A stretch of 64,000 nt of DNA from Ischnura elegans (GCF_921293095.1 NC_060251.1:63939585-64003584); one strand, 5' to 3'. Positions 12,143-23,800 are shown, counted from the stretch's first letter. Notes: generated by a model not told the origin, from the sequence alone. Numbers and translations are program-made.

Positions 12143-12597
12143 TTAAATCTACAACTACTTACTACCCCGCAGGCTATCTGAATAGGTGTGTGGCGGGGGT
12201 GTTAGGACACCAGTCGTTTACACATAAGTAGGAAATGCTCTAACGAAATTACGGCTAGCATTCATTTAAGTCTTACATCGTGCGGGGGAAAAAATAATTC
12301 CCATACCTATCCGTTCGGCAACATATCTCTTTTAACTTATCGTTTCTGTCGAACCTAGAAATAAAGTGGGGTTCTAATATCATGTTCTCCGTATCGCTCT
12401 TAAAGATATCCATTCTCCCATGCCTCAAACAATCCAAGGCCAGCGCGCAGCCTCCAAGTCCGTAATGACCCCAAACCTAACTCGTTCAACATCTGTGCAA
12501 CGCTTTCTGTACTCCAGTAGCAGTTTTTGACGAATCGCACAGCCTTTCTTTGTATTTTATTAAGTTCACGGATTAAGTCTTTCTGCGCCGGATAACA
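12143..12597 (-). pseudogene. CR1-like LINE 3' fragment
   Basis: The minus strand reads QKDLIRELNKIQRKAVRFVK and a following MLNELG segment (about 12590-12480), which matches the end of the reverse-transcriptase ORF in the better copy at 34712-35119. The 3' UTR continues to a C-rich CCCCGCAGGCTATCTG block and a TCTACAACTACT end, the complement of the family's (ATGTAG)n-like tail. The frame is broken downstream of codon 70, so this is a dead, 5'-truncated insertion. CR1-like placement is inferred from the upstream motif of the sister copy. Confidence 0.7.
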
Positions 12598-12660
12598 ATA
12601 TTTCCTTTTCTCGATTCGTCGCATTCTTCTCGAACGATCCGCGGCGAAATATTGACGACT

Positions 12661-13327
12661 TCATTAACCATTTCGCAGGCAAGTTGTTGACGTTACGAGC
12701 TCATGTCTAGCGTGGCACCGTTTCTCAGCTACTTTGACGTCTTGTGCAAGGCCCTCCCGTAGTTCGTTGTTTTTTATCTTTTTTGAGGGATTCCTCCCTT
12801 TAGTAAAATGCTCTCTCTGAAGAAATATATCAAACAGAACTAATGACGTCACTAACTCAAAAGTCAAACATAGATATCCGCATTTACATGACATATCCAC
12901 CAATGCTATTCTCTCCTCCCTCTCCATCCTTAAACTTACTACCCAGAGATTCACAGCAGATTTAAAACTTATTTATAAGATTCTCAATTCCACATCGTCT
13001 GCCCTGAATTGCTCCCTTTTATCAATTTCAAAGTTCCGCCCCACCCCACCCATCCTCATCCCCTAACCCAGAGGCCTAGACTTTCACTAACAAAACGCTC
13101 GTTTTTCTACCGCATTGCTTATCAATTGAAATTGCTCCCTCCACGCACTGATACCTTTGGAACTCCATTGAAATCACTTATAAGCCTGTCCTCTCCCAAC
13201 AGTCAACTAACTAGCTTGTTCCTACCGATTCTCATCGTCTCTTTTGTAATTTTTTTCTCGTTTCTTCGTTTTATATTACTTGTATGTCTAAAAAGTAACA
13301 GAAGCAGGCGTTATATAGTGGAATGAC
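12661..13327. other. Gene-free stretch
   Basis: Open frames on both strands (12664-12954 minus, 13009-13326 plus) have no recognisable domains and atypical hydrophobic or proline-rich composition. I do not call them genes. Confidence 0.4.
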
Positions 13328-13328
13328 A

Positions 13329-13522
13329 TTTTAAGTTTTTAAAAAATAACACAAAGATGGCAATATTCCACAGGTTTATTTTCCGTACAACGCGTTTCGA
13401 CCGTTAGATCATTATCAAGTTACTATTATCTACTTCATAATGACCTAACGGTCGAAACGCGTTGTACGGAAAATAAACCTGTGGAATATTGCCATCTTTG
13501 TGTTATTTTTTAAAAACTTTAA
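13329..13522. repeat. Fold-back hairpin with arms of about 92 bp
   Basis: Left arm 13329-13421 and right arm about 13431-13522 are inverted copies with very few differences around a loop of about 10 nt. The outer ends are T/A-rich (AAGTTTTTAAAAAATAACAC) and the inner part has TTCGACCGTTAG. The strand reading outward from the loop contains GACC-TAAC-GGTC-GAAACGCG and then AATAAACCTGTGG. That layout resembles the 85-bp repeats near 10.8 and 11.6 kb, but here the CTGANGA half is degraded. It may be a fold-back of a Penelope-like terminal repeat or an unrelated MITE. Confidence 0.7.
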
Positions 13523-14462
13523 AATACTTGTATGTCCTCAAATTTATGCATTACCACCTGGACAATGTAAAATGGCAACGCTGCTGTATGTGGTTATCTC
13601 TCTGTAAATCTAAAAAATTAATTTGAAAACTCATAAAAACAGGCGTACACTTCTGTATGTCCTTCATTTGAATTTAAATGAGAAACGGGAATGGTTGAAT
13701 AGGGAGGATTTATTTTTCGTACTAAATTATTTTTGCCTTCCATTAACATTGTTCAATGGTTTGCGATTACAGGTCTGATTGAACAAACATTCCTAAAAAA
13801 AACATGAATTCCTAAAAAAAAACAGCGCTAAGTAAGTTTTACTTCTGAGGTCACACGTGTTATTTACGTTTCACACGCGATTTAAGTCCCGGACGCTCTG
13901 TTACTAGGGATTTATAATCACCAAAATGTGAGTCATTCTAATCGCAAATGAAGGAATAAAGAGTGCAAAGTATTTAATATTAAATGGTAACGAAAAAAAA
14001 CCTGAATATCACAGAAGTCAGTCATGTAATAAGTTACATCAGAATTCAGAATTTCGTTTCTGCGATGTCATTCAAATCTGTCATTTTTAATACACGACAA
14101 CATTGTACAGTACTCCACACAAGGTCACCCTTACAGGGTGTGTGGATGGATTAAGTCATAATCATTTTCGCTAGTGTATAGATAGGTCCCAGAATTTGAA
14201 TGTTGCTTAGCCACACGGTCTTTTCCGGAATGCCTATCTCTAGGGCACTTTGAAGAGCTACGCCATGGTGAATTTTCGTTTCACAGAGCGTCCAATGTAT
14301 TAGTAGTCAAGTATGGGCGGTTTGTAACGTCAATATTGAGCTGAGGTGTCCTTGGAAAATCAAAAACGCTAGAAAAATGCTCCGATAATATGGTGTACAG
14401 ACTCTCATCGTCAGGGCCAAGGGGACTGCATAGATGAGGCCAAAAGCCATCCGATATACTGC
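13523..14462. other. Gene-free stretch
   Basis: AT-rich, with no supportable gene and no paired repeat ends seen. Confidence 0.4.
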
Positions 14463-14815
14463 TGATTTCTGTTGCCACTTCCGTCACATTTTAATCGGTT
14501 TACAAAAATTTTCGCGGCGCGGCGATGAGTGCATTGCGATCCGATTTTTTTTTCAATTTTTCGCATTACAATGTTTGCAATTGCTGGGAATAGCATTGAA
14601 AAGTTATGAATTTGATAGATCACATCATCATGTATATAAATTTCGGTTAACAACCCTAATGATACCTTATTTCCCCGTGAAACTCGGATCAATTTATCCA
14701 TCAGCGACGTTAGTGGCGACTTTGGTAAACCCTTTTAAATGTGCGATGAGTATCAACACATTTAGAGACCGACTTGAGAACCTATCTTTTGTAAAATTCG
14801 TGATTACATTAAAGA
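14463..14815 (-). repeat. Inverted-repeat arm, family E/F (right)
   Basis: Inverted partner of 11716-12061. The repeat continues directly into 14818-15030, which is shared with 31757-31960. The full family unit is therefore at least 560 bp, and the copy at 11.7 kb has only one part of it. Confidence 0.6.
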
Positions 14816-14817
14816 AT

Positions 14818-15030
14818 TCTTAAGTTCACCGCTAGAATTGTTGTCGCATACAAAATCAGACTTCAAAATCACCATTCACGGCGCATCCCGCTATCAATTT
14901 CCACTTTTCATAAGGAAACACACGGCAGCAATACGTAACAGAGACAATGAAGCATAAACAGCACAGATTTAATGCATGCTAAACTATTGTCAAGCAAAAA
15001 AACACCTCCATTTTTGTAATATTCGTGGTC
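14818..15030 (+). repeat. Dispersed repeat family E, copy 1
   Basis: Shared in direct orientation with 31757-31960; matching anchors are AAGTTCACCGCTAGA, TTTCCACTTTTCA, GAGACAAT and ATTGTCAAG. The match is degenerate and non-coding. Confidence 0.55.
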
Positions 15031-17396
15031 AAGGCCTTTACGTTTATCTAAGTAAATCGAGGCGAGAAAGCAGTGGCCACCTTTCTTACGCTTTACACAT
15101 TTCCAAAATAGTTTGGGATCCTCATAAAAGGTTGCCTTATCGTCCAAACAATATTTCCAATAACAAAAGTGTTACGTGATATGATGAATTTAATTCAATA
15201 ATTAATTTGGTAAACAAAACTGAAAGAAAATTGACAAAATAAAATACTGAGTACACCATGCTGTGAGTAATACAAATAGTTAAATTTTATCAAAAATGTA
15301 AAATCACCAATAAGCCCAAAAATCCGCTACATCTTTATATTCTCCCTGAAGACATTGCAATGTGATACACTTAACTTCATTATCATCTTGCATAGTGTAG
15401 CTTTTAAAACTTTTCGCGATTTTATAAAACATCCATTCCACAAATATTGACTCGAATGTTACGAAAGGCAGAATATTACGCACGTACATATCGGCATCGA
15501 AGTGGCTTTTTATACACGTACACTTTACGAGATATCTGCAACTAAGTAGCTTTTTTTAACGATTCGGAGCGAGTTTTTTTTACCAAAAAGGAAGAGGGAG
15601 AAAATAAATTCGAACCCTTGATGTTGAACCAATCTCAGCAAACGGAATAAACGTTTGAAATTGTGGCGACCCTCAACCGTTTTCCAACCTTCACTACGGT
15701 AACAAAAAAAAAGACAAAAAAAATTCAATTCAGTTATCGAATTACCCACAATCCCTTCCACACCGCATTGGCCTTCGCAGCGCACCACACGTGTAAACAT
15801 TAAAGTAAAAGAGAGGAAGTCACTGTGTCCCGGTTTTGGTAAGCCACGCGGGAATTCCCCGTGAGCGTTTTGGGACTCGCGCGTAAAGCTTTTTGTGGAA
15901 TGATTTGAAAAAACAGAGGAAATTTGGAGCTTCCGCGGACGAAAATCGAAAAGGAAAGACTGGTATGGATATTGGATAGGATGAGATTGGGATCCAACGG
16001 GTATTGCGAAGGGAAAACGCGAGACTTGAGCTGTCAAGAGAATCAAAATTTGGAAATTTCGCAGAGATAGAGGGAGAGGATGTAATTCCAACCCGGTCAC
16101 AGGCGAGTGAGACACTACCCAGAAGGGAAGGCGTAATAGAAACTTCATTAAAAGTTACCTTGTACTGAAGACGGTTACGCGGAAGCCGTCCGTATATTAT
16201 ACATTTTTAATCAGTTTATTTGTAATGTTTCGTATCTCTTGGGTTTTCGCAGACTCATCCAGTCGATTTATGAATTTATTTCATTATTTATTTATACTGT
16301 AACTTCATACTCTATCCCTTAATGTATCGTTTAGTAAATGTAATCGCAAAAATTGTGTCGTTCGCATATTTTAGCGCTATTTTACAGCATACTAGACGCT
16401 TCGCTATGCAGATAAAATTTCAAATTATGCTTTTCACTGTTCCTTAGGTCAAAACTTATCTTTTCAACCGTTCTTTGACTTTTAAATCTTAAACTTATCA
16501 ATTAACTAGTATATAGCTTCAGCTTTGTCAATGTATCCTAGAAATTTGCGAGTGCAATCCAATTATTGTTCACCCCTCGACTAATTTCAATCACAGATTT
16601 CCAAGATTGGATCACACAAATGGATAATATTATTTATTTGTGTTCTCTTCAGCAATTGTGCCCTTATTATAAGGATAAAAACTACAGATTCGGTAAGAAG
16701 GCAAAAATACAATGTAGAAATTTAGGAGAGACAAAGAATTAAAGAGTAATTCCATCCCATCCAAACGCAACCAAAAGTAAGAAACTACCAGGATGATAAT
16801 CACCTGCATTTTCTTATTTCAAGCCACCATTCGCAACTTAACCTTGAACATGGATAAAAGCTGCAGCAATAATACGCTGGATACGATGCTTCCAGAAGAG
16901 GTAAAAAAAATGTTAGAGAAAGTACAAAGTATTCACATCGTAACCGCAACAGATATCCTTTGCTAAAAAAACACCGCTGAATATCCCTTTACAACTCGGC
17001 GGTGTTGCAAGCTCGTGTAGCCTAGTCAATAAGAGGCCTCCTTCAAAATCCTTTGACCGACTCCGATTCAAGCCTTTGCTTTGTGTCATGCGGGTCAAAA
17101 GAGGTTCTAATGAAAACAGAAAGCCACTGCAAAAGACAATGAGACGGGAAAAGAAAGAAGAAAAGTCATTTCACAAATGCAACTCCCGAAAAATAATCGG
17201 AAGACGAGAAGCTTTAATGTATCAGACGTTTATATACTCAGAAAAATTCCCTGGATATATTTTCAGAACTCAAAGCCACGCGCAAGGCAACTACTGCAGT
17301 TCCTTATGCCCTTAAACTACTGAGAGATTATTTGCAAAATATATGTAGTGAAAGAATGAAGTGCGACCAGAAAAAATAATGAAGGGTAAAGAAGTT
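15031..17396. other. Gene-free stretch of about 2.4 kb
   Basis: The longest frame (15525-16148, minus, 207 codons) starts with a hydrophobic, arginine-rich segment and has no recognisable domain or homologue in the window; I do not accept it as a gene. The rest is AT-rich with nothing recognisable. Confidence 0.4.
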
Positions 17397-17665
17397 TTTA
17401 AAGTATACCGGGACTAGCGACGGTGATAGCCTTACGGAGTCACCCGCAGAGCACAAACTTTGCGAAAAATCCACAGAGAAAAACGCATTCGCCCATACCA
17501 GGATTCGAACCCGGATCCTCCGTTTACCGGTCAGGTGCTTTAGCCAGTTAAGCTACTGAGACATCCTTCTCCCCGTTGGAAATTTAAGGACTTCACCGGA
17601 CAAGGTGGTATAGACTGTTGAACATATGATGCCACAAGCAGTCCAAATCGTGCGTGAATTTCCAA
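17397..17665 (-). mobile_element. tRNA-derived SINE, family S1
   Basis: The best-preserved minus-strand S1 copy. The head has TTAACTGGCTAAAGCACC (A box) and GGATCCGGGTTCGAATCC (B box), at about 17555-17490. The body reads into TTTTCGCAAAGTTTGTGC and CTAGTCCCGGTATAC down to about 17400. The 5' flank to about 17660 (ACCTTGTCCGGTGAAGTCC) is shared with the copy at 49.8 kb. Confidence 0.75.
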
Positions 17666-17669
17666 AGGG

Positions 17670-17800
17670 GGTAGGCCTTACAGTGAATTGAAGAGGGAAG
17701 TGCTTGAAGGAAGGGGAGGCTCCCAGAATGCTTCTCAAGTAATCCATGGACACCCACCTTAATCGGTAGAATTCTTTAAAAATAACACAGTTCCTGGCAG
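17670..17800 (+). mobile_element. RTE-like LINE 3'-end fragment
   Basis: This solo 3' end contains GTGAATTGAAGAGGGAAGTG, then GGAGGCTCCCAGAATGC, CCATGGACACCCACC and CGGTAGAATTC. It matches the tail of the LINE at 8957-9380 and the sister fragments at 18865-18990 and, on the minus strand, 23705-23800. It lies beside an S1 SINE. Confidence 0.65.
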
Positions 17801-18488
17801 AAAAAATATATCAGAGAAACACTGGAGAAATAAGAAAAGCGGAGTGAAAGAGAGACGGATACGGGAGACGAATGCGGAACAAAAGAAAACCGTAGAAAGA
17901 ACCGAAAAAAGGAGAGTGAATAGTGAGAGGGCAAATCCACGGCAAATGCGCATTTGAGATCGATATATCCGCGACACAGAGTGACAGTGCGGAGGGGGAG
18001 GAAGGAGAGGCGGAAACGGACAGAGGACAGGCGGGCGAGATTAATGGGAATCTCTTCTCCACCTACCTCCACCCTCCTTCTTTCGCCTTTTAGATCATGG
18101 TTACGTAAACAGATACGCCCCTTATTACTTTAGGGGAAAAATTATCCAAAAAATAGTTTATCGGTCTAAGTGGAACTAATAGGATTTTTAGTAAGAAAGT
18201 AAGTAGTTTGCCTTATTGTGAATTGAAAAGGGAATTCCATATTGGGAGGAGAGGTAGGCAAGGGTATTTGCTAATATTATCCATATCAAAATTTCTAGAT
18301 ATCAGGGGAGGGCATAGGAAATCTTGTTTTAAGCAATATACTAGTAAACAGATTGAGTAACGTGTGTCCCATCTAGCACGCATGAAAGTTCTTGTGGCCG
18401 ATTGATGCATAACAATATTGAACACAAGCACGCACTATTGTTTCGGTCCTTACTTAGCGTCTCTTTGGAGACGGAAAGAGAGGGAATG
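17801..18488. other. Gene-free stretch with one LINE scrap
   Basis: Purine-rich on the plus strand at 17800-18060, which opens three overlapping minus-strand frames of low complexity that I reject as genes. A short degenerate piece of the LINE 3' end (TTGTGAATTGAAAAGGG) lies at about 18211-18260. Confidence 0.45.
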
Positions 18489-18545
18489 ATAGGGTGGTTT
18501 CCTATTTTTTTAATTGCCTAAATCGAAACACTATTAATCCGTATA
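18489..18545. repeat. MITE family A end fragment
   Basis: AGGGTGGTTTCCTAT followed by AATTGCCTAAATCGAAA matches the right terminus of the family A copies at 3.5 and 39.9 kb, in inverted orientation. The other end is missing. Confidence 0.6.
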
Positions 18546-18864
18546 TTTTTAAAGTAACAATGTTTCAGCTATTTGAGTGGTACCTAAAACCATTTTTTAT
18601 TTCTCTTATTTGATTCGAGTTGCAGCAGTTATTTGTTAACGATTTAGAGTGCGATGACGAACTTACGCTTTATATTTATCTCTACTATTTAGGAGCAACA
18701 AACGCATCGTTCATTTGCTATAATTACTTGAAAATTGCATCATCAATATAAAGTTTTGTACGCTATGATAAGTATCGCCGTTAAAACCTGTATAATGATG
18801 CGCATTTTTAGATGCTTATTCCTAGAAGAAGGAAGAGAATAGGATTTTAAGATAGATTGAAACA

Positions 18865-18990
18865 GAGTAGGCCTTAAAGTGAATTGAATAAGGCAGTGCT
18901 GGAAGGAAAGGGAGGCTCCCAGATTACTTCTTAAGCACTCCATGGAAACCTACCTTAATCGGTGGAATACTATAATGATAATAATTCCCA
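18865..18990 (+). mobile_element. RTE-like LINE 3'-end fragment
   Basis: The second solo LINE 3' end: GTGAATTGAATAAGGCAG, GGAGGCTCCCAGATTAC, CCATGGAAACCTACC, CGGTGGAATACTA and a short (ATA)n tail near 18970-18985. Confidence 0.65.
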
Positions 18991-19329
18991 AAAATATCGT
19001 AAGGGAGGACCATTTTTGTGGCCAATAGCCGCTAGAAAAGAAGAACAAAGTACGTAAAAACAGAAATAAGTTTTTAATTTTCACGATAAGTACATACGCT
19101 TAGTTTGTCGGCCTAAACTCTGTAATCGTCCAAGTTGGATCGATTCAGGCGTTATTTAGTGTAGATTCGACATCTTATAATGAAAGGTGGTTTTACTTTT
19201 CTACAATAATTTAATTCGTACGCTACGTAGTGTACGAATTAAATGCAACGTGCATTGAAAGAAATTAAAAATAGATATTAATTAAATTATAGATATAAAT
19301 GAAAAGTGCACCTTTCCTTCATATCTATA
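18991..19329. other. AT-rich spacer with a short palindrome
   Basis: Contains a small inverted repeat at 19209-19244 (arms ATTTAATTCGTAC and GTACGAATTAAAT with an 8-10 nt loop). Nothing else is seen. Confidence 0.4.
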
Positions 19330-19458
19330 ACACAGGCCAACCAAAAAAATGTTTTTTTTTTGTTGCCGGGAGTTTTTGAGCTGATTTTAACAATATGTGT
19401 GGTGCTGAATCCAAATATGATATCCGTTTTTATGTAACAGCTCTACTTTTTTAGATAC
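19330..19458 (+). repeat. Left terminal inverted repeat
   Basis: Pairs with 22171-22288. Aligned landmarks in order are ACACAGG, TTGCCGGGAG, AGCTGATTTTAA, GTGCTGAATCCAA, CAGCTCTA and AGATAC; the right copy has ACACAGG, GTGCCGGAGA, AGCTGATTTAAA, GTGCTGAATCCAA, CAGCTCTA and AGATAC. Confidence 0.75.
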
Positions 19459-20439
19459 GGCGCATTTTATGATTAGATTCTTTTAAATATTTCATATATT
19501 TCAGAAAATACTTTTCAAATTTAAATCAATCTGTAAGTAAACTAATTCATAACCTCTTTGCAGTGTTTACTTATAAAATCACCTTTATACCTTTGAGAAA
19601 GGGGCTGGAGAGGATTTGGCGTGTTTGAAGAAGGGGGAGACAGGCGTACTGAGTGGAGACAGTGGGAAAAGATACAACTAAGGGATGTGGGAAATCCACG
19701 GTGGAAAAGGACCATAGTCATAACTGTAGAATAACGACACGTGGGAAGAATCACAGAAAACGGGGGGGAAGAGTAAAAAATAGAGTGATAGGGTAAAAAG
19801 AGAGCGTGTCTTTGAAAATGGAGATGCGGGAGTAAAGTAAGGATTCCCGAAAACAAATGGTCAAATTCTCAAAGTTTTTGAAAAGCGAACTCTGAAAATG
19901 AGCTCAATTCGAAGAAGCTGCGTAAATCATTGTGATGTGTTTTGTTACTGTCGCGGGACAAAAGGAACGATGTTCCTTCAACTTTCAACCGAAGGACCAG
20001 AGAAACACTGTTTTTGAACGTTCCAAAAAATACATATATTCTCAAAAAGGAACAATATCAAAAGGGCAATGAATAACAATAATTTTCACTATTCAGTATA
20101 ATAGTGGGGCAACTTCACCCATCAGTCAGTCAGTAAATCCTCCTCTGTCGTTGCCAACACGTGCGCACACTTGGGGGGCGGGGGAGTGGTCGGGGCAACT
20201 GCTGGCACCACACCCTTTCACCTTGGGTTTGGTTCGCTGACTGCCCACACTCAACACACACCGAGAACAGACGACGGCTTGTCGTAACACACACACACAC
20301 ACAAAAACTGAGCATCAAAATACAAATACGCCCTCCGGTGGCAGTTGCATGAACTAAATACCTCTGTTTACGGAACAGTTACATTTGTGGGGAATATATA
20401 TTAAAAGATAATAGGAAAAACATTACAGACTTTGTGAAA

Positions 20440-21918
20440 CGTGCATACATGGTATACTTTGGTGTTCAGCTTGGTGACTAAGGTAAAAAATGGGCGCCGC
20501 ATGTTGTGTGTAAAACATGTACAGAACATCAGCGGTAGTGGACTACAGGTTAATAGGAAAAGTTTAAAGTTTGGTGTGACAATGGTTTGGAGAGAACCGA
20601 AATCGAGACAATCGCCACAAGTGGACATATCCAAAATTTGCCTTCAGCTAGACGCCCGGTACCCCATTCAGAAGAAATCCCGGTCCCAATATTTCGGACA
20701 TTACCAGATGTATGTGAGGATGAACATGAGCTATGTGAACACATTCCTGATTCTATTGGCGATAGTGACAGTGACTACGAGGCAGTATCAACAAATCCTC
20801 AACTTTTTAATCAAGATGAACTAAGCAACCTTGTTAGAGCATTGAACTTATCGAAGGAAGTATCTTAACTACTAGCTTCAAGGATGCATGAAAAGAATTT
20901 AATGGAAGAAGGTACAAAAATTATTTTTTGTCGCACAAGGGAAAAGGATCTGCTACCCTTCTCTCTCAAAAAGACAATCTTGTACTTTGTTTAGATGCTA
21001 GAAGTCTTCTGAAAGGAATGGGACCACCGCAATATGAAGCTAGTAATTGACGTTTGTTCATTGATAGCTCCAAGCGTACTTTAAAATGTCTTCTTCACAA
21101 TGTTAACAAGTTTGGCTCAATACCAATCGCTCATTCAACTGAAATGAAAGAAGAATATGATAGAATAGTATTGGTCTTACAGAAGATAAAATACCAGGAA
21201 CATCGCTGGGTGATTTGTGTAGATTTAAAAATGGTGAACTTTCTTTTTGGGCAGTAATTTGGCAACACAAAATATCCTTGTTTCTTGTGCCTCTGTGATA
21301 GCACGGACAGACAAACCACTGGATTAAGAAGAAGTGGTCAAAGAGAGAAAACTCAATTGTGGGGTAAAAAACATTATTGCTGAGTCTTTAGTTTAACGGG
21401 AGAAAATCACCTTACCACCCCTTCATGTTAAACTAGGCCTAATGAAGCAATTTGTAAAGGCTCTTGACAATGATGGACCATGCTTCGGCTACATAAGAAT
21501 AAAAATGCCGCAGATAAGTAAAGAAAAACTTAAAGCTGGTATTTTTGATGGGCCACATATCAGACAACTTACAAAGGATACTGCTTTTGTCAAGTCAATG
21601 AATGAGATTGAAAAAAAAAGTTGGCTTTCATTTGTTGAGGTAATAAAAATTTTTCTGGGAAATCACAAAAGAGAGAATTATCTCGAGCTAGTAAACAATA
21701 TGCTCACTAACTTTAAATCACTTGGGTGTAATATGAGCATAAAAGTTCACTACCTACGCAGTCACTTAGACTGTTTTCCTGAAAATTTAGGTGACACAAG
21801 TGAAAAACAAGATGAAAGATTTCACCAGGAAATTAAAACAATGGAAGATCGCTACCATGGAAGATGGGATATGACGGCAGATTGCTGCTGGTGCTTAAAA
21901 CGAGACTGTTTTAACTAA
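20440..21918 (+). pseudogene. Arthropod repeat-family protein remnant (transposon ORF)
   Basis: Several frames together give one recognisable protein. MVWREPK lies near 20583, then a frameshift leads to LPSARRPVPHSEEIPVP (about 20638-20690) and LSNLVRALNLSKEVS, with an in-frame stop at 20866. LLASRMHEKNLMEEGTK follows. FIDSSKRTLKCLLHN and KYQEHRWVICVDLKMVNFL lie at about 21055-21250, then KYPCFLCLC. Finally comes the long intact segment 21442-21918 (158 codons), with MKQFVKALDNDGPCFGYI near its start and LGCNMSIKVH, DERFHQEIKTME and HGRWDMTADCCWCLKRD near its end. From memory this order matches a large family of 'uncharacterized' proteins repeated in aphid, tick and other arthropod genomes. 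At least three frameshifts or stops show it is dead. Its catalytic role is unknown; a transposase is plausible from the flanking inverted repeats. Confidence 0.75.
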
Positions 21919-22170
21919 GTACACTCAAGAAAATCGCGCAAAAGAAGCTTCCGTAGTGTTGAGTGACGTCTTTTTTTCTTTTCAAAGTGTTTTATTTTAG
22001 TAAAAATGTTACTATTTGTATTCAATTGTATTGTAAAACTATTGTAATTGTAGGTGATTTAACATTCCTATAAATAAATCAAGTCTTTATATTTTGATGG
22101 TTTTATCATTTATGCAATTATCCCATATCATCATATTGAACATTTTTTTTACGTAAGTAACAACATGTCT

Positions 22171-22288
22171 GTATCTTGAAAACTAGAGCTGATAGGAAAA
22201 AACTAATACCATACTTGGATTCAGCACCCCAATAATACTTTAAATCAGCTTTAAAATCTCCGGCACCAAAACCACTTTTGACCTGTGT
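22171..22288 (-). repeat. Right terminal inverted repeat
   Basis: Inverted partner of 19330-19458. The outer end is CCTGTGT and the flank continues TCGCCCC. The repeat includes TTGGATTCAGCACCCC and TAGAGCTG. Confidence 0.75.
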
Positions 22289-22290
22289 AA

Positions 22291-23704
22291 TCGCCCCTCT
22301 AAGTGCTCTGAGTATGTGTTTTTAAGTTAAAAATCTCCTTCTCGGTAGGTTTTAATTACTCATGTACGGTACCCAAAAATATTACAACATTAGATGATTA
22401 CAATATCGTTTTAGGCGTTACTTAATTCCTATGTACTGTTAACTCTACGTTGGCCCCTCCAGCAACCCATCAACCATGAAACCAAAGCATGGGGAAGGTA
22501 ACCATCTTTGAATCGAAAGGATAAATTCGTGTAAGCAGCTTTATTTTTTTTTATTTCCCCTTTCCTATGCCCTTTTGGGCGCCTTAATGGTTTACGTCCG
22601 CCTTTGTTGCTTGTTCGCCCGTGGAATATATTTTTCTTAACTTCCGGGCAATGAGTGTAATTTCCTCTCGTCTTGCTCGTTATCTTTGCGACCGTCTCCC
22701 TTGGCAGTCCCCCATCCCCAATTCTCGGGTATCTTTCCAACCCCGGAACACCGTCTTTTCCCAACCCTCCCTGCTCCCGCCTTTCTTTTACCCTCGACAA
22801 AATTCCTTCTCAATATCTATGGCTCGTTTTCCATCGCATAATATTTCATAATGTCTTTCCTTGTTTCAAAAAAAATTACGGAAAAAATGAAATCGTAAAT
22901 CACGCGAAAATATAACTCGCTTGAAGACGGCGCTTTAAGAAAATAGTAAGGAAGATGGGCGATCATATCCTAGTCTTGCTGAGGAAACTGAGAGATCAGA
23001 GGAAGTGAGGCTAAACTGTTGTTAAAGTGTACGTAAGGTAAGAAAGTAGTGACTGCTGATGCTCTTGTCTATGCGTTTTAGTTATTAATAAAAAATTTTG
23101 ATTGTGATTTCTGTGAATCAAACTCATAACATTGCACATGTATTATAATTTTTGACGATTTTATTTCGCCAAGAAAGGGATTTTAATTCTGTCCCGTTAT
23201 TTATTTATTGCTTTGTTTTGGCGGTGGACTGGATTTAAAGGCTTACTATTGCTGACTGGATTTACTTGATCAATCAACATTATAATGAGTATTTCTTTAC
23301 TTACTAGTCTTTTTACGCGAGTGATTTTTGTTTTTTTTATATTCAAAGCTAATAAGACGGGAAATAATATTTTCGCGTCGATGTGATGTGGGTCTTTATC
23401 CGCCGGGAAAGTATAAAATGGATGTTATTTTATGGAAAAAATTTATTCAACTTGTTTGGATTTGAACTTTTAGCAGGAATACTGTACTTGCAGGAAAGAG
23501 TAACAGGAAGAAACTAGTACAGTAGGAACGAGTTGCACCCAAGAGAAGTGACAGCAAAAGCTTTCGAAGGCGATTACGTACTATTTTAGATTTCAATTTA
23601 CGATAACTCAACATTTTCTGATTAGTTTGGAATCTATTCTCATGATAATATAATGGATGAGTCATTTAAGTATGCTTGTATTGGTGAATTCGTAATTATT
23701 TATT
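22291..23704. other. Gene-free stretch
   Basis: No gene recognised. Short overlapping frames near 22429-22915 lie on both strands and have no recognisable content. Confidence 0.4.
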
Positions 23705-23800
23705 ACCTTTATTGTATTCTACCGATTAAGGTAGCTTTTCTTGGAGTATTCGAGAAGCAATCTGGGAGTCTCCCCTGCCATCAAGCTCTTTTTAACGTTT
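23705..23800 (-). mobile_element. RTE-like LINE 3'-end fragment
   Basis: On the minus strand this reads GGGGAGACTCCCAGATTGC, then ACTCCAAG, CTACCTTAATCGGTAGAAT and a TAATAAATAA tail, matching the fragments at 17670 and 18865. The 139-codon plus-strand frame at 23653-24072 runs across it and is therefore not a gene. Confidence 0.65.

Larger units (their letters stand above)
19330..22288 (+). mobile_element. TIR DNA transposon carrying a decayed ORF
   Basis: A unit of about 2.96 kb bounded by inverted repeats of about 120-130 bp: left 19330-19458, right 22171-22288. The ends read ACACAGGCC on the left and the complement of ACACAGGTC on the right. Inside the repeats, matched strings such as GGTGCTGAATCCAA and CAGCTCTA keep the same spacing. 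The interior holds the protein gene remnant at 20440-21918, an (AC)n microsatellite near 20285-20303 and about 1 kb of leader. I could not identify a convincing target-site duplication, and I do not recognise the superfamily from the ends. The encoded family (next entry) is a multicopy uncharacterised family in arthropods, so a transposon origin would explain its abundance. Confidence 0.7.

Noticed and set aside
15525-16148. 207-codon minus-strand open frame
   Set aside because: No recognisable domain, composition-driven content, no paralogue in the window and no transcription signals; length alone is not convincing in 64 kb read in six frames.
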